Source: a bacterium
GTDB taxonomy: Bacteria; Vulcanimicrobiota; Vulcanimicrobiia; Eremiobacterales; Eremiobacteraceae
DNA length: 48,588 nucleotides
Direction: 5' to 3'
NCBI GenBank assembly: GCA_902812405.1
Contig: CADDZI010000014.1
Span: forward strand, 1 to 48,588
Positions 35,376 to 43,098 of this stretch are shown here, piece by piece (within the stretch, counting starts at the first letter, position 1; each line of letters begins with the position of its first letter). Made by a program: the position numbers and the translations under genes. Below the pieces are notes generated by a model. The model worked only from the letters and a program-made list of their open reading frames with translations. It did not search any database and was not told the origin of the DNA.

Positions 35376-35885
35376 CTAGGCGGAGGCGTCTTTGGGTGAG
35401 AGAATGGGTTCGCCTTCCAGGGGCCACGTGATGCCGACTGCCGGGTCGCGCCAGCTCAGGACGCGTTCGCTCGCCGGATCGTAGAGCGCGCTCATCTTGT
35501 AATGGACAATCACATCCTGGCTGAGCGCCAGAAACCCGTGCGCGAACCCCCGCGGCACGTACAGCTGCCAATGGTTGTCTTCGCTCAGTTCAAATCCTTG
35601 CCAGCGCCGGAAGGTCGGCGACTCCGGGCGCACGTCCACGATGACGTCGAAGATCCGGCCCACGAGGACTTGCACGAGTTTGGCCATGCGCAGGTCGTAG
35701 TGAAGCCCGCGGATAACATTGCGACGCGACCGGGAAACGCTGTCCTGCAGCCAGACATCATGGAGGCCCACCGCGGCGTATTTGGCCGTTGAGAACGTTT
35801 CCTTGAAATACCCGCGCTGGTCGCGGTAGACCTCGGGAATGAAAATCTTTGCCTCGGCAAAATTCGTGTCGCGGACCTGAATCAT
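35376..35885 (-). CDS. dTDP-4-dehydrorhamnose 3,5-epimerase family protein (RmlC-like)
   Basis: Cupin-fold sugar epimerase of 169 residues from ATG 35885. The family block RRNVIRGLHYD (catalytic His in RGLHY) is present, as are Lys in MAKLVQVL, GRIFDVIVDVR, VPRGFAHGFLAL, the Tyr in ALYDPASER and the Asp in SWRDPAVGI. RmlC acts in dTDP-rhamnose synthesis, but rmlA, B and D are absent here and the protein is slightly shorter than typical, so a related 3- or 5-epimerase of another NDP-sugar is possible. It precedes the permease gene by 10 bases. The ornithine-cyclodeaminase family gene diverges 55 bases away. Confidence 0.88.
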   Translation of the reverse strand: MIQVRDTNFAEAKIFIPEVYRDQRGYFKETFSTAKYAAVGLHDVWLQDSVSRSRRNVIRGLHYDLRMAKLVQVLVGRIFDVIVDVRPESPTFRRWQGFELSEDNHWQLYVPRGFAHGFLALSQDVIVHYKMSALYDPASERVLSWRDPAVGITWPLEGEPILSPKDASA

Positions 35886-35940
35886 CGCCGGCCCCCTTCG
35901 CACCCACCGCCGGTTTTCCCGTCCCGGGCGAGCGTGCCGG

Positions 35941-36912
35941 ATGCTGATTCTCTCCGAAGCCGAGGTCGCGGAGCTGCTTTCCCTCGATGATGCGTTTGCG
36001 ATTCTCGAGGCTGCGTTTGCCGCGCAGGCCGCAGGCGGCGTTGACATGCCGCTGCGCACCATCGCCGCAGCGCCCGGCGGTGTTCTGGGCTGTATGCCGT
36101 GCCGGCTCGCCGACCCGCAGTCTGCGCTGGGCGCCAAGCTTGTGACCTTCTTTCCGGGCAACGCAGGCCCATACGTACCCACGCACAACGCACTCATCGC
36201 GCTGTTCGATCCGGCATCCGGTGTTCCGGAGGCCGTCATGGACGGACGCTATATCACGGAAGTGCGGACCGCCGTTGTCTCCGCGCTCGCGACCCGGGCT
36301 CTGGCCAACCCCGGCGCATCTCGGCTCGCCATCCTGGGTACCGGCGTCCAGGCGCGCGCTCACCTGCACAGCCTGGCCCGTGTGATGAGGATTGCGCATC
36401 TCGCCGTGTGGGGGCGCCGGGATGAGCAGGCCGAGCGGCTCGCGCGCGAGGCGCGCGATCGCGGCCTGCCGGCTCGGGCCGCGACCTCGGTTGCGGACGC
36501 CTGCTTCCGCGCCGAAGTCATCTGCACGGTGACGTCGGCGCGTGAACCCGTGCTGGCGTCGGACGCCGTCGCACCGGGCACGCACGTTAACGCCGTCGGC
36601 TTCGGAGGCCCTGCGGCACGGGAAATTGCCGGCGATCTCATGCAGCGTGCGCGCCTCATCGTGGATTCGCTGGAAGGCGCCTTCCAGGAAAGCGGCAACG
36701 TCCGATTGGCCATGCAGGAAGGAAGACTGCCGTCGCAGCCCGAGGTGACGCGTCTGTGTGACGTGCTCACAGGACGCGCGCCAGGGCGGCGTGCCGCAGA
36801 TGACGTAACGCTCTTTAACTCTCTGGGGATTGCGCTTGAGGATATTGCCTGTGCACGTCACGTGCTTGAGCGGGCGCGCGCGCAGGGTATCGGAACATCG
36901 GTACCCTTGTAA
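35941..36912 (+). CDS. Ornithine cyclodeaminase/mu-crystallin family protein
   Basis: A 323-residue NAD(P)-binding protein. LILSEAEV at the N-terminus, FPGNAGPYVPTHNALIALFDPASG, and EVRTAVVSALATRALA (about 107-122) are family blocks that form the substrate site. GTGVQARAHL (about 134-143) is the dinucleotide-binding loop. Members deaminate ornithine to proline, reduce cyclic imines or oxidise N-substituted amino acids, so substrate is not assigned. The next gene begins 67 bases downstream on the same strand. Confidence 0.9.
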   Translation: MLILSEAEVAELLSLDDAFAILEAAFAAQAAGGVDMPLRTIAAAPGGVLGCMPCRLADPQSALGAKLVTFFPGNAGPYVPTHNALIALFDPASGVPEAVMDGRYITEVRTAVVSALATRALANPGASRLAILGTGVQARAHLHSLARVMRIAHLAVWGRRDEQAERLAREARDRGLPARAATSVADACFRAEVICTVTSAREPVLASDAVAPGTHVNAVGFGGPAAREIAGDLMQRARLIVDSLEGAFQESGNVRLAMQEGRLPSQPEVTRLCDVLTGRAPGRRAADDVTLFNSLGIALEDIACARHVLERARAQGIGTSVPL

Positions 36913-36979
36913 CAGCGGACCCCAGCGGCACCTGCCGCCTGGAAACCCGAGCGCCGGATGGCACCTGGCCGCCGCCGCT

Positions 36980-38470
36980 GTGCGGACTCTCCTTGCATGC
37001 ACGGCCATGGCGTGCGCCGCCGGCTGCTCGTCGAGCGGCCTGACACCTGTGCCCGGAACGCACGGCGCGGGACTGCCCAACCCCAGCCTGGCCAACGTTG
37101 TTCAGCTCAGTTCGGATATCTTTGGCAATCCCTCGAGCCAGCACGCCACCGAAGTCGAACCTGCGGCCGCTGCTTTTGGCATGACGATCGTCAGCGCATT
37201 TCAAGCTGGACGCTTTTTTGTGGCCGGGGCCTCCGACATTGCGTATGCAACGTCGCAGGACGGCGGCCTGACCTGGACTCACGGCGTCCTGCCCGGTACA
37301 ACCTCACAAACGATGCCAGCCGGTGTTTTCGATAGCGTCAGCGATCCGGCCGTGGCGTATGATGCGGCACACCGTGTCTGGCTGATCGCCTCTCTGCCCG
37401 TGCTCTTTTCACAACAGGCCGCCGGTGCCGCGGTGCTGGTCAGCCGTTCCGGGGATGGCATCACGTGGAGCATGCCGGTCACTATCGGCATCGGGGTTTC
37501 CTCGAGCGACAAGGATTGGATCGCCTGTGATGACGGGCCGGCCAGTCCGTACTTCGGCCACTGCTACGTCGAGTGGGACGACGTCAATGCGGGCGGTCTC
37601 ATCCACATGAATGCCTCAACCGATGGCGGCCTCACCTGGGGTCCCGCACTGACGACGGCAGGCATGGCAACTGGAATCGGAGGCCAACCCGTCGTGAGAC
37701 CCGACGGCACGGTCGTTGTTCCCATCGCTTCCTACGGAGAGACGGCCTTGCTCGCGTTCAGCTCTCACGACGGCGGCGATTCGTGGGGTGCACCTGTCGA
37801 GGTTTCCTCCATCATCGACCACTTCGAAGCGGGAGGGTTACGGAGCGGGCCACTGCCTTCAGCGGCCGTGGATGCTGCTGGAACGGTCTACGTCGCATGG
37901 CAGGATTGCCGTTTTCGGGTCAGCTGCGCGGCGAACGACATCCTGATGAGCACGTCGGCCGACGGCACGACGTGGAGCCCGCCGCAGCGCATCCCCATCG
38001 ATGCTACGACAAGCGGCATCGACCACTTCTTGCCCGGCATCGGGGTCGCGGCGGGCACGGCCGGGTCAACGGCCCAGATTGGTCTCACGTACTACCGGTA
38101 TGAGGATTCTGCATGTGCACCGGCTTCGTGTTTGCTGTCGGTTGGCTTTATCGGGTCCAGTACCGGCGGCGTGAGCTGGACGACACCGGTTGTGGTCGCC
38201 GGACCGATGAGCGTTGGCTGGCTGCCGCAGACCACGCTCGGCGCGATGGTCGGTGATTACAGCGCTGCCGTGTTTGCGGGCGGCCATCCATATGCGATCG
38301 CGGCGGTTGCCGAAAATCCCGTCGGTGAATTTCACGAAGCGATGTTCGCGACGCGCCCGGGCCTTTTGAACCTCACCGGTGGCGTGCATGTCGCAGGCCG
38401 AGAACGCGCGGTGCCGGGCGTCCGGCCCGATCATCCGCCCCGGCCGCCGTTACCGCCGGCCGGCGAATAG
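36980..38470 (+). CDS. Asp-box (BNR) repeat lipoprotein, sialidase-like fold
   Basis: From GTG 36980 the 496-residue product starts with a short signal peptide ending in CAAGC (Cys16), a slightly atypical lipobox. Six Asp-box motifs of S-x-D-x-G-x-T/S-W type are spaced along the chain near residues 92, 156, 213, 262, 325 and 393 (for example SQDGGLTW, STDGGLTW, SSHDGGDSW). This is the periodicity of a six-bladed beta-propeller as in sialidases and exo-acting sugar-binding proteins. The arginine triad of true sialidases is not obvious, so an enzymatic role is uncertain. The C-terminus is Pro-rich. The frame stays open upstream into the preceding gene, but no signal peptide fits there. Confidence 0.75.
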   Translation: MRTLLACTAMACAAGCSSSGLTPVPGTHGAGLPNPSLANVVQLSSDIFGNPSSQHATEVEPAAAAFGMTIVSAFQAGRFFVAGASDIAYATSQDGGLTWTHGVLPGTTSQTMPAGVFDSVSDPAVAYDAAHRVWLIASLPVLFSQQAAGAAVLVSRSGDGITWSMPVTIGIGVSSSDKDWIACDDGPASPYFGHCYVEWDDVNAGGLIHMNASTDGGLTWGPALTTAGMATGIGGQPVVRPDGTVVVPIASYGETALLAFSSHDGGDSWGAPVEVSSIIDHFEAGGLRSGPLPSAAVDAAGTVYVAWQDCRFRVSCAANDILMSTSADGTTWSPPQRIPIDATTSGIDHFLPGIGVAAGTAGSTAQIGLTYYRYEDSACAPASCLLSVGFIGSSTGGVSWTTPVVVAGPMSVGWLPQTTLGAMVGDYSAAVFAGGHPYAIAAVAENPVGEFHEAMFATRPGLLNLTGGVHVAGRERAVPGVRPDHPPRPPLPPAGE

Positions 38471-38562
38471 CATGCACAGACGCTCATGTGAAGAATTGCC
38501 GCCGCTGCCGCGAACGGTCACGCGGACACCTGTGTGACGCGATCCCTGAGATGTCGTGCTTG

Positions 38563-39471
38563 TTACGGTGGCCCGCGCAAGGGCGAGCCAGAATAGGGGC
38601 TGGCCGCCTGCAATCCGGTGAAGGGGCTGCTGGTAAAAGGGGAGCTGCCGTAGGGATTTCCGACAAACGGGCTACCAAACGGCAGCGACGTGTACGGATT
38701 GGCCGTGGGCAGGGAGGCTGCGGGCAGCGCTGTGTACGGCGTGCCGCTGAACGGACTGCCGACAAAGGGCGACGTGAAGTGCAGACCGTTGCTGAAGTGC
38801 TCCATTGTAAACGGCCCGGTAGAGAAGGCCTGATTCTGCAGACCGCCGGCATAAAACTGATCAAACGTCATCGGGGTTGCCGAAAACCCATAGTCCGGCG
38901 ACGACGCCGGGTAGACTGGCGCCGCTGCCACACCTGAGTACCGAGCATCGCCATACCCGGATGAACCGGGCATGCCGTAGGTGATCAGATTGCGCTTGCG
39001 GTAAGCCTGGACGTAGAGTGCCTGTTGAATGCCGACCGCATCCAAGAGCAATCTCTGGGTCGGGGCATCTTTGGCGCATGCCAGCTGCGGCGACGTGTGA
39101 CCTTTCCAGGTAATGATCAGCGGTGTCGAGAGTTCAACCGTTGCCCCGCTTTGGTTACCTGTATCCGAGCACGGGCCGGACGCGATCCGATCCAGGGGTC
39201 CGACTGCCGTCAGGTCGGCGAAAAACTTTTGGCTGACAGCGGGTGCCAACTGGGTTGCCGCATGGCCGGCACCATCGATGGCAATCGCGCGGCCGCCGGG
39301 TTCGACGACAATCCTAAAACCCGCGTAGTCACCGCTGCCCGGATAGTAGATGTTGGCTGCACCCGGCGGAGTCGGCAATAACGGAACCGGGGGTGCATAC
39401 GTTGCCCCCAGAGTGACGAGCCCCAGCAGTCCCCACGCCAGGGCGGACGCTATCCCAACACGTCTTCGCAC
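38563..39471 (-). CDS. Secreted protein with a Pro-Phe-rich repeat tail
   Basis: A 302-residue protein with a signal peptide (1 to about 26). The mature N-terminal part (about 30-165) is folded-looking, with the pair Cys in GPCSDTG and Cys in LACAKD. After residue 200 it turns into low-complexity sequence with at least a dozen Pro-Phe or Pro-Tyr units (SPFVGSPFSGTPY, SLPFGSPFVGNPY and so on) to the end. Such tails are usually disordered or surface-interacting. No family recognised. It is convergent with the Asp-box lipoprotein gene. Confidence 0.7.
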   Translation of the reverse strand: MRRRVGIASALAWGLLGLVTLGATYAPPVPLLPTPPGAANIYYPGSGDYAGFRIVVEPGGRAIAIDGAGHAATQLAPAVSQKFFADLTAVGPLDRIASGPCSDTGNQSGATVELSTPLIITWKGHTSPQLACAKDAPTQRLLLDAVGIQQALYVQAYRKRNLITYGMPGSSGYGDARYSGVAAAPVYPASSPDYGFSATPMTFDQFYAGGLQNQAFSTGPFTMEHFSNGLHFTSPFVGSPFSGTPYTALPAASLPTANPYTSLPFGSPFVGNPYGSSPFTSSPFTGLQAASPYSGSPLRGPP

Positions 39472-39700
39472 AGGCGATATCCCACCAGCATGATAGAGGA
39501 TTGTACTCGTCTATGCAAGGCCGATTCGTCCTACAGCCTTGCCGCACGGCGTTCAGCACTGCGGTACAACAGGTATCGCCCAGCACTTGCCCGGGGAAGT
39601 CGGCTGGGTTTCCCATGGGTCCATACAAGAAGCCTCGAACATTGGCTTTCCTCTCCTTCCTCAATTCTGCGGTTTTCCGGACCGATGGGAGTGCACCGAC

Positions 39701-40054
39701 ATGATCAAAGACCTTGCGTTCGTTGCGTATTCCGTCGCCGACGTACCGCGGTCGGTCGCCTTCTATCGCGACGTCGTGGGGCTCGAGCTGACCGACATCG
39801 TGTCCGAGAGCTGGGCCGAGTTTGCGGCCGGCTCGGCGACCTTCGGCGTCGGCAAAGGACAGGCGCTAGGCATCACGCCAGGCAGCCAGTTCTCGGCAAC
39901 CTTTGAAGTTGACGACGTCCACGCCACACACGATCGTCTCGCCGGTCGCGGCGTCTCCGTCACCGACGTCCAGGAGGGTCCTGTCTGTTATTTTTGTTTT
40001 GCAACCGATCCGGACGGCAACCGCTTCGGGCTGCACCAGCGTAAGCGTGGCTAG
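39701..40054 (+). CDS. VOC (glyoxalase/bleomycin-resistance) family protein
   Basis: A 117-residue single-module VOC protein from ATG 39701, preceded by GGGAG nine bases upstream. The N-terminal VAYSVADVPRSVAFYRDVVGLEL is the typical paired beta-alpha-beta start, and CFATDPDGNRFGLHQ near the end is the metal/substrate strand. Members form dimers and act as lyases, dioxygenases or binding proteins on small molecules. His/Glu metal ligands are not all evident, so the activity is open. Confidence 0.85.
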   Translation: MIKDLAFVAYSVADVPRSVAFYRDVVGLELTDIVSESWAEFAAGSATFGVGKGQALGITPGSQFSATFEVDDVHATHDRLAGRGVSVTDVQEGPVCYFCFATDPDGNRFGLHQRKRG

Positions 40055-40074
40055 CTGCTCCGGCTAGCTGCTCC
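40049..40074 (+). repeat. Perfect 13-base tandem duplication
   Basis: GGCTAGCTGCTCC occurs twice end to end (40049-40061 and 40062-40074). The first copy contains the VOC gene stop codon, so the duplication did not change the protein. Confidence 0.8.
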
Positions 40075-40585
40075 TCCGAAGCCTGCGAGAAACCTCACCG
40101 AGACCGCGTGGGACCAGGGCCCAAAGTCTCCCACTTTGCCGTCTGCGCCCTGCCGCTTGAGTATGCGCCTGGGGCAACCCAGCCCACCCGAATACCATTC
40201 ACCCCTTTTGCGGGCTGGTTCGTTCTCGGTACATGTCCGGGCAGTGAGGAGTGACCGACATCACCTGTCTCCAGTGTACACAGAGAGCTCTTTGGCCAGC
40301 GCCGAAAGACGGGTATCGAATCATATGACACGTGAAGCACGGATTCACGGGGACAAACCGTACCAACTGACGGCCTCCGATGCTTGCAGCAACCGAGAGG
40401 TCTTGCCGTCGGCGTACGCGACAGGTGCGAAAACCCACATGGCAGACAATGACGACTGTCACATGTCGCTGCCGATCACATCCTACGTATGGCCGGGCGA
40501 CCCCAGTCGCCAAGCATATCGGTCCCTCATTAGAGCGTGGCCGCGGGAATCATGAGACGATAGATAGAAACACGAGGCGAACAAT
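40055..40585 (+). other. Gene-free stretch with several hairpins upstream of pilin genes
   Basis: No convincing gene is present on either strand. I see small hairpins: CGTGAA/TTCACG at 40331-40349 (seven-base loop), CCGT/ACGG just after it, and GGCGAC/GTCGCC at 40496-40511 with a four-base loop. The stretch directly precedes the pilin operon, whose first start has GAGG eight bases upstream. It may be a long structured leader, but I do not recognise a riboswitch class; no tRNA is evident. Confidence 0.5.
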
Positions 40586-41044
40586 ATGACCATTGCTGGC
40601 CCATCCTCCAAGGGCGTGCGGACCTCGCGCGGATTCAGCCTCATCGAAGCATTGATCGCGATGGTCGTGCTCTTGCTGGCCGTTTTGGCCATGTTGTCGG
40701 TCGTGCCGTTCGGTTTTACAAACGTCCAGACGAATTCGATCGACGTCCAAGCCGTCGCCGTCGCCCAGCAGGCCTTGGATGACGAGCATAACGCCCTTCT
40801 GCACGCACTGCCCATGCCGGCGGCGACGACCGTGCCGATCGATCCCGGCCAGTCCTATCTTGCCGGCGCCAACCAAAACAGCAACTACGGGTCCTTCACG
40901 GTGACGCCGGACGGCTGCTCGTCCGTGCAGCTGATCGGCAGTTTGCTGAGCGGTGTCAACACGTACTCCTGTACGGCAACGGTCGCCTGGACGGAATCCG
41001 GGGCCGCCCGCCAAGTGACGGTCCAGAGTTATGTCACGAAGTAA
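40586..41044 (+). CDS. Type IV pilin-like protein (PilV-like)
   Basis: A 152-residue prepilin. The N-terminal signature SRG-FSLIEALIAMVVLLLAVLA has the peptidase cleavage after Gly16, a Phe at +1 and Glu at +5, as required for pilin assembly. The rest is a small domain with two Cys near the end. The I-E-A-L-I-A-M-V pattern is characteristic of minor pilins PilV/GspI. It is the first of three pilin-like genes; the next starts 14 bases before its stop. GAGG eight bases upstream of the ATG supports the start. Confidence 0.85.
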   Translation: MTIAGPSSKGVRTSRGFSLIEALIAMVVLLLAVLAMLSVVPFGFTNVQTNSIDVQAVAVAQQALDDEHNALLHALPMPAATTVPIDPGQSYLAGANQNSNYGSFTVTPDGCSSVQLIGSLLSGVNTYSCTATVAWTESGAARQVTVQSYVTK

Positions 41045-41684
41045 TCGTCGCCGCCGCGCCTACACGCTGGCCGAATTGCTCTCGGTCATGTTCGTGCTAT
41101 CCCTCACCCTCACGGCCGTCGCCGGCATCATCGGTCCGCTGCTGCGATCTCAAAGCCAGACCCAGGCCAAGGTGGACACCGTGCAGGCGGCGGCCATGGC
41201 CTTTTACCGCATTCAACGCGATCTGCGCAATTCGGACGCCGCGCAGTTATGGGTATGCACGATAGGCCCAAGTCCCACGTGCACCCGGCCAGCGGCGACT
41301 CTGACGACGACGCAAGCCATCGTCATCCAGACTGCGTACCAAAACGGCACGGGCCGGTTTCAACTGACGACAACGGGTGCGCCGTTCTGGCAAGGTGCAA
41401 CCATCTATTGGGTTGACAGCCAGGGCAACTTGGACGTCGCATTCGACCAACCCGGCTCGTATACGGTCGGCAACAACCTGACCCAGGCGGATGCCCAAAA
41501 CGCGGTCACCGACGTCACCACCCGCGGGGGCATGCAGTTGGCCCGCTTCCTGCAGCAGATTTCTCTGGCGGTCCCCGGCGCCGGCTTTGGACATTCCTTA
41601 TCCTTTCAGATGAAAGCACAGAGCACGGTGAACGGCGCGTACAACGAGACGACCTACGACACCGACGTTGAGACACGGAATTGA
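41031..41684 (+). CDS. Type IV pilin-like protein (PilW-like)
   Basis: A 217-residue prepilin. The leader is short and very basic (RSNRRRRA), cleaved before Tyr11, with Glu at +5 in YTLAELLSVMFVLSL. Position -1 is Ala rather than the usual Gly, which most but not all prepilin peptidases tolerate. The C-terminal domain has a Cys pair (WVCTIGPSPTCT). It overlaps the PilV-like gene by 14 bases. The order V, W, X is that of minor-pilin clusters needed to initiate pili. Confidence 0.82.
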   Translation: MSRSNRRRRAYTLAELLSVMFVLSLTLTAVAGIIGPLLRSQSQTQAKVDTVQAAAMAFYRIQRDLRNSDAAQLWVCTIGPSPTCTRPAATLTTTQAIVIQTAYQNGTGRFQLTTTGAPFWQGATIYWVDSQGNLDVAFDQPGSYTVGNNLTQADAQNAVTDVTTRGGMQLARFLQQISLAVPGAGFGHSLSFQMKAQSTVNGAYNETTYDTDVETRN

Positions 41685-41691
41685 GGTTGCC

Positions 41692-42894
41692 ATGATGCGG
41701 ATACTGCGATCCTCACGCACCCGGCCCCGGTCCCGGCAGCGGCGGGGTATCGCCCTGGTTATGACGTTGTTCATTGTCGTGATGCTGCTGCTGGTTGCGG
41801 CCGCGGTGTTGTCGAACACCTCGTACACGGCCAACAATGCCCTCAACGTCCAAATTAAGAATCAAATTTTCAACGCCGCGGAAGCGGGCGTCAACGTCGC
41901 GCAGTGGAATCTTGACCAGAACCTTGCCGCTCCCAGCGGGGCCTCGGGCACGACGACTGTCCAGGGCTACACCGCGCACTGGGCGATTGTCGCCAACGAG
42001 TTGACTCAAGGCGGCACCATCGTTTCCGATCCCGACCCGCAGTATGGCAGCCTGAGCGTGCCTGCAGGACAAGCTCTTTTGGCCGGCTGGGCGTCGGGTA
42101 TCATGGGCGGGCGCACCGTCTACGTCGAAGAAATGGTCCAACACGCACCTCCCACGCTATTGCCCAAAGGCGCCATTGTCTGCGGCGGAACCGGCGTCAT
42201 CGATCACCAGCAGATTACGGATACCTCCGGCAACCATAGCGCGGACATCCGGTGCGGCACCATCCTCGCCAGCGGCGGTGGCCAGATTCCGGACGGCAAC
42301 TCGTACGCCGTCGGCAGCGTGAATCAGATTACGGGATACGATGGTCAGGCCCATAAAAATGCCACGCCGCCGACGTTTCTCACACCGGGCCAACTCTCGA
42401 CCCTTCAGAATCAGGTGCTCACCCAAGCCCAGAGTGGCTCCCCGAACTTTTACACATCCGGTAACGTCACGGGGGGCACGATTGGATCCAGCGGGGCGAA
42501 CTGCGTCGCGTACATTGGCGGCAGCATCGTGCTCAACGGGAACGGCAGTTTGATTAACTACTGTGCCACGACGGTCGTTATGGGCGACGTGACAATCGGG
42601 GGCAACGCCAAGTACCAGGCCCTGCCGCCCGGTACGACTCACATTATGTACGTTTTTGGATCGAACGGGACCGTGCTCCACGGTACGCCCACGACCGAAG
42701 GCATCTTCTACGTCGCCAATGCCAACGTCACCATTGACGGCGGGGGCAACGGCAATTTTTCCGGCGCCATCATCACCCCCAATAACGTCACGATGAACGG
42801 TGGCGGAACCGCAAGCTTCGCGTACAACGGCACGCAGACCCCGCCGCCGGTTCCCAACAATAAGGTGATCCCGCTGGCGCAGTGGGAGTACTGA
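41692..42894 (+). CDS. PilX/GspK-like pilus protein with DUF7305-like C-terminal domain
   Basis: A 400-residue protein from ATG 41692 (ATG 41695 also possible), with GAGG overlapping the previous stop as ribosome site. RRG-IALVMTLFIVVMLLLVAAAVL gives the class-III signal, but without Glu at +5, as in GspK/PilX-type tip proteins. Helix 1 continues into FNAAEAGVNVAQWNLDQN. The C-terminal half (about 180-390) is Asn/Gly-rich, ending with strands of the type VTMNGGGTASFAYNG, the pattern of DUF7305. Such proteins likely cap or prime a pilus. No pilus ATPase or platform gene is in the window. Confidence 0.82.
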   Translation: MMRILRSSRTRPRSRQRRGIALVMTLFIVVMLLLVAAAVLSNTSYTANNALNVQIKNQIFNAAEAGVNVAQWNLDQNLAAPSGASGTTTVQGYTAHWAIVANELTQGGTIVSDPDPQYGSLSVPAGQALLAGWASGIMGGRTVYVEEMVQHAPPTLLPKGAIVCGGTGVIDHQQITDTSGNHSADIRCGTILASGGGQIPDGNSYAVGSVNQITGYDGQAHKNATPPTFLTPGQLSTLQNQVLTQAQSGSPNFYTSGNVTGGTIGSSGANCVAYIGGSIVLNGNGSLINYCATTVVMGDVTIGGNAKYQALPPGTTHIMYVFGSNGTVLHGTPTTEGIFYVANANVTIDGGGNGNFSGAIITPNNVTMNGGGTASFAYNGTQTPPPVPNNKVIPLAQWEY

Positions 42895-43098
42895 CCGGTA
42901 TCTCCCTCACCCGATGGAGGCCCCCCTGGAATCCGCAGCCGACGGCCGTTTTATGCTCGGCTGACGGCCGACCTTTTGGGGAGACGCAACTCGCAGCGCC
43001 CTCCTTCATCCACCTGCCGCGCTAACCCGTTATGAGCTGTGGAGCAGCGGCCTGCTGCCCCTTTTCTCCTTAGGGCGATGTCCATTGAAAGGGATTGT

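Noticed and set aside
39329-39664. A Cys-rich minus-strand frame of 111 residues (TTG start) upstream of the Pro-Phe protein
   Set aside because: It overlaps the signal peptide and first part of the 302-residue protein in another frame; composition looks random.
40160-40420. A c-di-GMP (GEMM) or cobalamin riboswitch in the pilin leader
   Set aside because: Fragments such as GGACAAACC recall GEMM, but the conserved core and spacing do not fit, and no B12 box is present.
40136-40555. A 139-residue plus-strand frame in the gene-free stretch before the pilin genes
   Set aside because: No ribosome site, no recognisable motif, and composition unlike neighbouring proteins.
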